Part shown: positions 23,471-35,186 of the stretch, one piece after another
Position numbering within the stretch: the stretch's first letter is position 1
Layout: each line of letters starts with the position of its first letter
Origin: Tetrahymena elliotti 4EA
Lineage: Eukaryota > Ciliophora > Oligohymenophorea > Hymenostomatida > Tetrahymenidae
Assembly (NCBI GenBank): GCA_000231825.2
Contig: JH720307.1
Span: 892,880 to 956,879 of the forward strand
Length of the DNA: 64,000 bases
Direction: 5' to 3'
Notes under the pieces: model-generated
Told to the model about the DNA's origin: nothing
What the model saw: the letters and a program-made list of their open reading frames with translations, nothing else
The model's database searches: none
Made by a program: the position numbers and the translations under genes

Positions 23471-26400
23471 ATGGGCTCTTGTACATCTAAAGGAGTTCCT
23501 AACTCAAAGCAAAATAGCGTATGTTTTACTATTAATATTTTATAATTCAAACCTTACTCGTTTAGAATTTTAGTATTACTTAAAAAAAATACAAAAGATT
23601 TTAGCTTGTTAATGCTGTTTTAAGCATAGAATTTATAGTTTTTTCAGCTTATGTGTAAACATTTCCAGTAAATTTGCTTTAACTGTAATTCTTATAAAAA
23701 TTAGAGGAAACCTTCTAAGACAGATTTTCATGTATAAGATCTCACTCCTATTGATCCAAATTATAGAGGTTTGTTTATATATTATTTAACTCCATAAATT
23801 GATTTTAATCTATGCAAAAATGAATAGATTTATAAATTTTTTAATTATATTAAACAATAATTTTATTAATATTTTAGGATAGGATAAATAAAACTAATAA
23901 TCGAATAATACCACGGTATAAAGGATTATTCCGCCAAGTATTAATGATGAGAATTAATCCATATAGATACCAAAAAATAAAAAGCATATCGCATCATAGT
24001 AGAAAAATAAACAAGAGAGTAATTTATTAATTATTTTTTTAAATCTATGATAAGAATGTATTGATAAAAATAAATAATTATGAAGACCATAAATTTTAAA
24101 ATTTACTATTTATTTATTTTTTTAATTATAAAACTTAAGATTATTAGCCTGGTACATTGAACACGCACACAGACTGCGATATTCAGTTTACTAGTTTTGA
24201 AGTTAAGCCATAATGTTTACCAAGTGGTACCTTTGTAGGAGTAAACAACTTAAATGATTCTTCTCATAAGAATATACTAAATGAATCATAATAGAATATA
24301 CAATAAAAGTGCTCTAATTAAATAGAAAATAATTAAAATATAGTTTTATAAAAGTAAAATAGCTACTAAAGTGCATAGAATAAATCAAATAAAGCAAGTG
24401 TTTAGTTTTAGAAGAAAATTATTAAAGATAATTATTTGCTTTCTAAAAGTGATAAAAAGAATCAAAACATGTCACAATATCTGAATTCATTAACAAAAAA
24501 AGCTAGCTACTAAGGTGGTATTAATGTATAAGAATTCTTAATTGATAAAGTATATTAAGACATTGAAGAAAAATAATTTGCATTCAGTGGAATAGGTATT
24601 ATTAAAGCCTTTCATAATGGAAACAATCTAAAAAATAATATCAGCAGTTAGAATATTCAAACCAAAAGTGATCCTAAAGCACTGGCTCAGTATCATCAAA
24701 AAAAATTAGAGTCGATGTTTGATAATTTGATAAACAGGACTAGTGAAAAATCTGTTGATTTCTTTGATGAACATGCCAACAATTTTATCATTTTAAATAC
24801 ATAAGAATGCAAAGAACCTGCTATTTCATAAAGGTATATTAACTTCTCATAATCTAGTCCTTATGTTCAAAATAAGAATAATAACAATATTCAAGAACTA
24901 AACTTATTTTAAGGTTTAAGCGGTATACACTTAAACAATGCTATTAATACTAACACAAATGGTGCATAAAACTCGAAGTAAAAAGCAGGAAAACCAGCAC
25001 TTACAATAAGTGCATTAGAAGAAATTTCCATAGCCAAAATTCCATCTTAATAAAATAATTAGCACACTAAAATAAATTTTAATCATTTTCAACTGAATGA
25101 AAGAGATAAAGCATTGCTATTTAAGTATGCTAAAAATTGGATTTATTTAAGTAGAGCTTTTTAGTAAATTGGAGAACTAAATGATAGCTTAAGTTGTCTC
25201 CTCCCTGCTACTTCTCTTTTTCTGTAAATGGGCTTATCAGATTATCTTGTTGTAGTTCTTGTAGAAGCATATATTTGCTTTTTAAGGATAATTTTCTCAA
25301 GAAAAGAAGAACTTAATGATAATTAAATTAAAAAAATTGAACAAAAATTCCTTTACATTAGACAAACTGTGCTTTCTTCTCAGCATATAGCAGCTTCTCA
25401 TTTAATAGACAAATAATTTTCTGGATCTTTCATTAATAAGCAAGCTACTAATCCCGTTTTCTAGCAGGAACCATCTTAAAAGAATACAGAAAAAACATTC
25501 ATTTTCGAAGAGTGGAAGAATTATAATCAACAAACATAAAACACAACTCTAAAAGAAGTTTATTAAAATGAATTAATTTTCTTTTTAGAGCTGATTTATA
25601 CAATCTATAAATCTCCAAATAAGTAATTTATTCATGTTTTGATTTCTCTCATTGATTATGTAGAATAATGTCAATCTAGTTCAATACTATATAACCATCC
25701 TCCTCTTAATTCTTTCTATAAAGACTTGAAGTTGCTTTAAGTAATTAACTTTTTGATTTTAAAAATTATTTTTTTTTTTATTGTTAATTTTCTGCTTAAT
25801 TTACTTAAAAATTTTATTGATTTTACAGAGTTATTACTTAATGATTTTATAAAAAAAAATTGGTTTTTTAAACAAAGCAATTAAATTATTTTTTATTACA
25901 AACATAATTTTTATTAAATAAATGAAACTTTTTCCTAAATTAAAACAACTTTTATTTAAAGAGTAAGATAATTTAAGGTGATTCATGTGATTAGAATTTT
26001 GAGAATAGTTGTATGTAAGCTATTTTAGAGTTAGTTTCACAGCAAGAATAGTAACAAATAAAGGACAAATAAAATGAGTTGTATACATTTTTATAATGCT
26101 TAATTAGTGAACACACAAAGATAATTCTTGATAAATTTATTGAAGAATCAAATAAATCTAATTTAACACCTTTAAACTTAAAAATCAAGCCAATTGGTAT
26201 TGTATTAATTAAATTAGGACATCTGTTAAGAGTTTGGTTAGATTTATCGCAGCATGCTCTATTTTTTTATGAACAAGCATACAAATATGATTAAAACAAT
26301 TCTGAAGCTCTATTTTATATAGCAATAACTTTGAGAAATCTAGATAAAACCCAGGAAGCTATATAATATTATAATTAAGCTCTTGAAATAAATCATTATT

Positions 26401-27150
26401 ATACTGAATGCTACATTAACTTAGGAAATATTTACCTTTAAGAGTTTTAAAATATTAATGTGGCTGAAAAATTCTATGTAAAAGCTCTCATCTCTTCTCA
26501 TTGCAGCACTACTTAATCTTCACTTGTATGTAAAGGAAGAATATTCAATCTTCTCGGAGAAATTCAAAAATAAAATGTAAATTATTATTTTTAAAACATT
26601 TTTTAAATTTCAAAAAATATTTCATTAATTTAAAAAATAGTGCGATTTCATTTTGGCATCAATTTTCTATTGTTGTGGAATTATCAAAGATTCATTATAT
26701 GAAGAAAACTATTACGATTTAATTGATGCTCTTAATTGTCTTTAGTTTGATGTTTCAGGTTCAATTAAGTATTTTAGAATAATAATTGAGGTTGTTTCCT
26801 TTTCTGTTTTTGAGAAAAATGATTGGTAAAGTAAGCTTTAAGTTTACTAAAACTAGCTTATAAGCATATTTAAAAAATCAAATAAAATGAAATAAGACCT
26901 TGCTTTTAGTTAGTTAGAATCTATCGTTTTAAGTGAAGATTCTTACTAATAATTTTTGTAAACATTTTAAAATTAAAGCATTTAGAAAACAGAAAAATAT
27001 TTGTAAGGCTTGCTCAGTAAAACTATAGCATTAAATATCAAAGAGATTGAAGATATATACACAAGAAAAAGTATTTAAGAAGAAAGTTCTAAAGATGATA
27101 TACAATATATATCAATACTTAAAGATTTCCTCTCTAAAATATCCTGTTGA
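23471..27150 (+). CDS. TPR-repeat protein with acylation-type N-terminus
   Basis: Six exons (23471-23518, 23705-23768, 23878-24018, 24140-25740, 25995-26576, 26641-27150) sum to 2,946 nt, 981 residues, TGA 27148-27150. The N-terminus MGSCTSKG has Gly2 with Ser/Lys downstream and Cys4, the classical combination for N-myristoylation plus palmitoylation, so membrane attachment is likely. A long Gln/Asn/Ser-rich linker follows. A helical region comes next (RDKALLFKYAKNWIYLSRAF onward, LISLIDYVEQC). Exon 5 then holds tetratricopeptide repeats: ALFFYEQAYKYDQNNSEALF, AITLRNLDKTQEAIQYYNQA, LEINHYYTECYINLGNIYLQ. The last exon is helical with no named domain. TPRs bind proteins; the partner is unknown. 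Confident in the gene and TPR call; lipidation is inferred from the motif. Confidence 0.85.
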
Positions 27151-28996
27151 ATCAATCTGATTATCAGTAAACTTACTAAAAAAACTTGATAATTTTGAAA
27201 TAAATTTTCCTATAAAATATAAATAAATCAACATAAAAAATTAATTAATAACAAAATAAAATATTATTTAAAGAACAAATTAATAATTATTCTTTCCTAC
27301 CTTTTACAGATTTAGTCATTTCTATCTATCACATCACCTAAACAAATTTGATGCTTTTTTAAAAATTAAAAAAATTGATAACATATCTGCTTTGTCTAGA
27401 AATTTTATAAACTGACTCATTTTAAAAAAGACTGACTATATAAATTTAAATAAATATCATTTTTCCTGTAGAATATTATATTAGAAATTCGCTTTCAAAA
27501 ATAAAAAATTGTAAATAATTAATATAATTTTTTTCATAAGTAATTTAATCTTAAAGTACCGTTTTGATTTCATTTTAAAATTTATTTCTGTTTTCTTCTT
27601 TTTTAAAAAAATAATTTCTCCTTTTTTCTTGTTTATGTTTGATTATGGGTTTGATGAATAAAAAATTTGTGGAAAATTTCATTTCAAAATACTTTACTGA
27701 AAATAGTTTTAAATTAAAAAAATAAAAAATTATTTTAGGATGAAAAGCTATAAATAATTTATCATTTTTTTAAAATATAAATCTTATTAAAGCAATTGAT
27801 AAATTTGAATAAATTAATTAACTTTTCATAAAACTTTTGAAACTTAATTTCTAAAAAATTTTTGGCATTTCTTTTTTTTTTCAAGAAAATATTTTTAAAT
27901 ATGCATATGTGTTAAAAATAAACTTACTTAATAGAAAATAAAATGAGCAATCTCTTAACAAAATAATGTTTTACTATTTGATAATGCTAAAATAAAGGTC
28001 TTTTATTATAAAATTTAAGTTTTAATTAAAATAATTAACAAAATATTGTTTAAATGAATGAAATTAATTACTAAACAAATGAAGAATGAAGATATTGTCA
28101 AAAAATTTGATGGTTAATTTTAAACCAAATAAATTGAAAAAATAAATTTAATTAATATTTAAATCTTCAATCACCTTCAACTGAGTAATTAGATATTTTA
28201 TATTATCAAAAAATAAAAATAAAGATAAATTAATAGTTAATATTTGATGATGATTAACATGATGCTTTATTTTAAATTATTACATCATATAAGATAAGAC
28301 ATTTAGTAAACTAAATTTTAATTATCTTATTGGAATATATATTTAATTATTGATTGATTGCTTGAAGTAGAGTTTTTATATTTTATAGAGTTTTTAAATT
28401 GATATACAGTATATAATATAAAGTAAGTATTTATTTATTATAGAGTATATTCGACAATTTTATTTTAAAATTATTTAAATAGTAGTAGATGAGCTAGCTC
28501 ATATTTAATTGACAACTTATGTGCTTGGTTTTTTTGTTTTGGTTAATTAATATATTCAGTTATTAAGAAGGAAAGTTAGAAAAATTAATAATCAGATGTA
28601 AAATTTTAGTTTTGAAGTTTAAATATTATGATCAGATTTAATTTCAATTCCTTTGGTTTTTTCAATCGATTATAATAATCAGCATCTTAGAGGATAAATA
28701 GTATTTAATTATATATTTATATATATTTCAGATTAGAAGAATAGTACGTACTATAGCCTAATTACTGATCTTAGATAGTTTTTATAATATAAAGTAATTT
28801 CTTTTTTCACATCATAATAATTATAGTCATATTTTACAATTTGATATTACTTGCTAGTTTTATTTATTTAATTGATCACTAGTCAAACCAAAGAGATAGT
28901 TTGTTGGCTATTACGATTTGCTCAAGGTCAATATATTTATAAGAGATATTTTTAATTGCTTTTTAATTTTATACTACTAAAAGAGGAGTATTGTAC
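27151..28996. other. AT-rich convergent intergenic region
   Basis: 3' flanks of the TPR gene (+) and the septin gene (-). I find no coding or RNA signal in about 1.8 kb. Confidence 0.45.
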
Positions 28997-31561
28997 TCAT
29001 TTAGAGCTATATTTTTTAATAATACCAAATAGGCCTGCTATGGCAAAGGCAACACCTCCTCCAATCAAGTTTTATTAAAACTTCTTCTTCTTCTTTTCTT
29101 CTTTTAATTATTTTTTCTTCTTTTTTAAATATTGCTTGTAGATAATATCACTTAATTTCTTTAAATCATTGATGAAGTATCCAATCAAAAGCTAATAAAG
29201 CAATAAGAAGTCAGAATGTTCTGGATCTTCGATTTTACATATTCCCCATGGATATTTTCTAAAAAAATATAAAATGTATATTAATATAATGTCTTTGTAC
29301 TTTTATACAACAATCTCTCAAATAAAAATTCATTTGTTTTTAAATTACCTTGCATAGATTTTTTGTTTTTCTATTTCTATTTTTTGTACAGAAGATATCA
29401 AAAGGAAAGGTGGAGATGGCCCAAAAGGTCCATTCTTTAACTTCTGAAGTCTTTCTTTATCACCCTTTAAAGGCTTTTAGAAATAAAAATAAAAAGGTAA
29501 GAATGCTTATATAAGTTGTATTATAAGTAAGTTAATTTACTGCTTCACAATCAAAGAAGTTAATTTAATTGTCATGTGCATCTTTTATGATGTTTTACTT
29601 GATTTATCTCACTTCTTCTGCCATATAAGTATCACCTTTAGCTAAAATAGGAATAATGCTAACATGTTCCTAAAGTTTAAGAATGGCTTTTTAATCGAAT
29701 TTAGAAATGCTTCTTCCTTAAATAAAATAGAGACAAACGTGTACCTATAATATTTTTAATGATTTTATTAATAATAAATAAATATTTAAAAGTTATTTAC
29801 TCTGCAATCCTTATCATCCTCTTATTACACACTTTTTATGTCTTCAATCAATTTGTCTTCAAATTTTTTATACTTCTCAAACTATTTTTAAATATTTTAA
29901 AGATGAGTAAGAATCTTTTAAATTTATTGTAAAGTTTTATTGATTGATTAATTGAGAGCTTATTTTAAAGTTAAATCAGATTCAAAATAAATTTTATTAA
30001 AAACGTATTTTGTGATAGATAGATAGATAAAAAAATATTTAAAAATGAAACTCAAATTATCAAAAACTAAAGCTATTTCTTTTACCTTGTCAACAATGTG
30101 ATCAATTATTTTATCCACCCACTCATCAATATTTGTTTCTTCAGAGTAACCTGGAGTGTCTATCATATTCAAGTACAGTTTGACTTTGTTTTCAGTTCGG
30201 TTACCAGCGATTTCAACAATTTCCTCTGTCTTTGGTCTGATGACGTCAGGCTATTCCTTGTTAAATTTCTTTTTGGATAACAAAAATAATTAAAATATCT
30301 GACGATTTTAAAAATTTAAAATCAAATAGATAAAGTGATTAATTATAGTTATTTTTTTCTCTCCCAATTAATCAATAACTATCTTCACAAATTTATATTT
30401 GTATAGCATTAAGAGGAATATTTTAATAATTTAAAAAAATAGGCTGATCTATTTTAGAATTAAACTAATTTACCCTGTTCAAAAAGGCGTCTATAAAAGT
30501 AGATTTTCCTAAGCCTTGTGCTCCAGCAACCATGACATTAATATATACCTTTTTGTTAAATTTAATATTAATATTTATATTGAAAATTGAAATATTTTTT
30601 TGATTGAAACTTATTTGAATTTTTAAACACAGTTCAGATTCAGTTTACAATCTAAGATATTTAACTGATTTTATCTCTTAAATTTTGGAGTTTTAAAATG
30701 CTTAAACTCTTTGTTTAGCTACAATGGCAATATATGGTAACCTTTCATTAATAAAAAAATTTTGTTTTCTAAAATCTATGAGAGGCTTTACCTTCTTAAA
30801 AATAAGAAAAAATTTATTCAAAATTTAAGTGCAGTAAGATTCTATGATTTCAAATACAAAATGAAGATTAGCTGATGTAATTTGTCTTTAAGTTCAATTA
30901 AGACTTCAAAAAAATTTTTTTCTTCTTATGATTAAAGTTTTGTCCTTTGACAATTGTTTGTTTCTAAGTGCTAAATAAGGGATTTTTTTCGAAAAACACT
31001 GGAAAATAATTTAAAATGGTAATTAATGCCTTTCTTAGACAAATAATAGTACAATAGTCTATAATTAAAAGAAAAAAGTTAATTTTTTACAGGTTTTTCA
31101 AGCTCATGCTCTTTTAGTATAGAAAGAACTGAGCACTCGTTATGAACATGTGAAATAGACTATATATTGTCTTCTTATTAGCTAACTAAGACACTGAGTT
31201 AGTTTTGATTTTGATTTGCATATTAATAAGAGGCATTATTTTAAGTGTTTCCTACTAGTTATGGTTGATGAAGAGCTGTTAAATCTTTTAAGGGTGAGTT
31301 ATGTTAGCTGTGGAAGTCTTCGCTCACATACTCAGAGATTAAGGTTTCTCCTAGTCTATCATCCTTACCCATGAAAATATTGAATGATCCTTGATTCAAA
31401 TGCAGAGCAGATTTTTTCTGACTAGTTTCCTTTTTCAGCTTTAAATCTTGATCAGGAAAGAAAGTATTTTCTTTTTTATTATTAGGGATCTATTAATCGA
31501 TTTTTTATGGAGAGCTAGCTTTTTATATTGCTCCTACCTTCTTTTATTATTGTTATAGCAT
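28997..31561 (-). CDS. Septin GTPase with C-terminal transmembrane anchor
   Basis: Eight exons: 31561-31091, 30741-30649, 30548-30474, 30268-30086, 29881-29801, 29744-29541, 29473-29349, 29258-28997. They sum to 1,494 nt, 497 residues, TGA 28999-28997. Residues 1-~188 form a Gln/Ser/Asn-rich extension. The GTPase domain has G1 GAQGLGKS (~197-204), G3 DTPG (~250-253), VHVCLYFI, G4 AKGD (~336-339), and the septin-unique region YPWGICKIEDPEHSDFLLLY. A Lys-rich stretch is followed by a final hydrophobic helix LIGGGVAFAIAGLFGII and KKYSSK. Septins polymerise into filaments on membranes. Tetrahymena septins have been reported at mitochondria, and a tail anchor with a basic end would suit the outer mitochondrial membrane; that placement is inference. 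G4 is AKGD rather than the usual AKAD. The first two exon joins are the least certain. Confidence 0.92.
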
Positions 31562-34500
31562 TGCGTTCAAAAAATTTTTATCTAGTATTTAAAAATCATT
31601 TTTATTTGAGTTTCTTTGAGCTGCTTATTCTTATTTTATTTAATCAAGTTCCGCCAAATCAGCCAACAAGTTGGAATTGTCATTATCCCAATAACTTGAT
31701 TCTATGCTCCTGGTAAAAGTTCGATTGAATATCTATTCTCCTGATTCATCTAGAAAATAATAATGTTAAGTTAATAAAATGATCTTAAGAAATAAATTTT
31801 AAAAATTGTATTGATATTTATGTTAGATTCATAGAAGCGAGCTTGTTTATTATAAAGGTTTTTTTTTGAATTTTGATTGGTTTAAATAGCGCTAATTTAT
31901 CAAAGAAAATAGATAAATAAACAAATGGAGTTAATCAAATTCAAGAAAAACAAAAAAAAATTTGATAAAATAGGATCTGATGAAATGTTTGTTTATAAAT
32001 CATGAAGAAAAATTTAATTTTAGAAAAATTGGAATTAATTGAAAGCTATTTTAGAAAACTAATGAAATTCTCTAGCTGTTTTTTATTTTATGATTCAATC
32101 ATCCAATTAATTGGTTAGCGATTTAGAAAGAAACAAAGAAAGATAGACTGATCTTCTTTTTTTCTTTGTTTATTTGCTTGCTTATTACTAATAGATTTAC
32201 TTAAAGTAGCATTTAGTTGAATTAGTTAGTAATTATCAAGAAGTATAAAAAAATTTATAGAGTAAAATCAAGCGAAATAGTATTTTTCTACCTAAATTGT
32301 ATGGATTGTTTGGATTTCTTGTGTCTAAATTATAATTAAAATTTATAAATAAAACATTTTATTTTTAAGTGTGGTAATTTTACTGTGGTTTCTTTCGAAA
32401 ATCGAATAGAATTAATTAGGATTGTTAGGCGCTTTAGTTGGAAATGGAACTCTTTAATTGTCCATTTTTGTTAGTTTTTTAACTTTTTGTTTGTTTATTT
32501 TCTTTTTCTTTATTTGTTTCTTTTTTGATAAAGTCTTCTTTTCTTTCTAAATTAATTATAAAAAAGTTATAAATTAAATATAAATATCAGTCAATCATCA
32601 AGCTATTTATATTATTATTGTGTGATACATACAAGTGCACTCAACTAAACATTGATTGTTCATATTATTTTTATGAATATTCCGTGTTTCTTGCAAAAAA
32701 TAAATGAGCATTTTTCAACATAAATCGTATGAAGTTAATTTGTCATAAAATTTAAGCTATTCCAACCAAAAAAAAAGATAATCGAAAAGGAATATGTGAA
32801 GAAAATTTCTTTTATAACAAACAAGATGCAAAGATAAAAAATCATAGCAGTAAAATAAAATATGCTTACTTATTTTCACATGAAAATAATCTTTAGAATA
32901 CTCGTTAGAGCAATTAAAAATTGTTTGGTTTCTTGAATTATTCTTAAAGAATTTAAAATAATAAAAAAACCCAATTTTTGATATTTACAAGTAGTAACAA
33001 TAATCAATTATTTGTTTTTTTTTCAAATTTTAGAAACCCAGAAAAATCAAATAATGAGCTTTTTAATTATCAAAAATTTATTAAATTTACACAATTATCT
33101 TTGTTCTATCTTTACTTATATCATCATCAAAATTCTTTTACAACAAAAGATTAATTTTTTACCTTCTTATTAAAAATTTACAATTTTATTCTATTTTAAT
33201 TGCTGTTTTACCTATTAGTGCTTGTATAAGAAAATCCAAAGTAAAAGTTGACATTTGAGGGGAAATTGCGTTTTTGGAAAAATTATTTCTATTTTAAAAG
33301 AAAAAATTGAACAACTTACACAAATTCTGATAAAATTTAAATATCTAACCATATTATTAAAATTTTTACTTGTAAATGAACAAAATTAAACAGAAAAAAA
33401 AATATGATGAGATGAATCTAATCATTATTACTGCATCATCTGATTTAATAATTTGATTATTAATTCATACAAAATATTCAACAATAAAAATAGATATTTC
33501 TTATATATTTTAGAATTTTCAAATTATTTTTAGCAGATTTATTTTTAATCCAAGTTACCTCCAAGATAAATAAATTATCAAATTATCTTAGATTTTTATT
33601 TTAAACTATTACTAAAACTATATTTCATCTCATTTCTAAGTCTAAAATAAAATTATTATCTATCAATAAATAAGAAGGTAATAAACATTTCATTCCCTAA
33701 AATGTATAACTTAAAATCACATTGATCACATTCCAAATGACCAAATTAATTATTTTATTTAATTTGTCACAAAAACTGAGGAGCACTCACTAGTATTAGT
33801 AAAAGAAATAAGATATTTTTAAAACAAATTTGAAAACTGTCATTGAAAAATGAGTATAAACTTATAGAATTGATTTTTTAATGGCAAAAACATTCAAAAA
33901 GACTCTTCCTTAAAGTTTTAAAAATATTAAAACTACAAAACAAGAACATAATTCACATAGCTTATTTTTAAAATAATTAAAAGTCAAAGTTATTATATTT
34001 AGCAAATATGAAAATAAAATTATTTTAAATAACCTCATTAAAAGCAACAAGAGTTTATATTTCTATAGTTTCATCATATTAAAAATAAATTGCTCTAAAA
34101 AAATAAATAAATATATATTTCATTCACAAATGTAAATTAGGGAGAAAGATAAAAATCAAAAATGATAAAATTAAAACAGTTATGAAAACTATTTCAATAT
34201 TTGAAATAAATTAAATAAAAGAAATTGAAAAATGGAAAAGTAATTAGTTTATTGAGTGATTCAATTTTATTATTGAAACTATAAATAAAATTTAATTATC
34301 AGCTTATATTAATAAATGCATTGAATTATTTATTCGAAACTTTGAATTTTTTTTAATTTTCAAAACAAATAAATTTTTTTAGTATTTAATTTTTTTACTT
34401 AATATGAAACTATTGATGTGGATAAGAGGTCAAAAGCATAGAGTTTATATTAGCATTTAAATAATTTTTTATCATTTTACTTCTCCTCAAAAACTATCTT

Positions 34501-35186
34501 TTGGATTAAATATTTTTAAATAAAATGATTGGAAAAAGAGAATGATATCTAATTTGTAATTAAATTCTTTCGTAATTTAAATATTCAAAGTAATTTAGCT
34601 TAAATTTATACAATTAAAGCTTCCAACTATTTGATAAAATATAAATTTTAGTAATAAAATATTTTCATCTCTTGATTCCTATTTTAAAACATTTAATACT
34701 TAAATATTGTTACAAAAGAAGTATTTAGTAATCACTTAAACTACTAATATTCTTACTTTCTACATGGAAAGTTAATTTGTTAAAACTTATTTTTATTTCT
34801 TTCTTATTTTCTTTTAAAAGTAGAAACAAAAAAGCAAACAAATAAATTACTACAAAGTTTTTAGAATTCAATTAAACAATTTACTTTTTGATTGTTTAAT
34901 TATAATTTTTCTTATAAATTTATATACTAATTATTTATTTTTTATTAAAAACTAGTTTTGTAGAAGTAATTGTTTAGGTATAATAGAAATTAGCTCTATA
35001 TTAGATATAAAGTAACAATTTTTTTTTGCAATTTGAAAAGAAAGGAGTGAAAATATTTTATAGTTCGTATTAAATCAAATTAGATATAATTTAGAGCTAT
35101 GACTTCATCAAAAATGAGTAAATATTTTTATAATTATAGATGTGCTATTAAAGTAGAATTTAATTTTTAAAAATAATAATTTAGAT
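31562..35186. other. Long AT-rich intergenic region
   Basis: 3.6 kb between the divergent septin (-) and K+ channel (+) genes; the longest gene-free stretch in the window. I saw no conserved coding segment, tRNA or repeat. Only short ORFs of biased composition occur. It should include both promoters. Confidence 0.4.

Noticed and set aside
29960..30280. Overlapping plus- and minus-strand short ORFs at 29.96-30.28 kb as separate genes
   Set aside because: The minus-strand one is part of the septin G3 exon (NMIDTPGYSEETNIDEW) read on into its intron, and the plus-strand one is its shadow.
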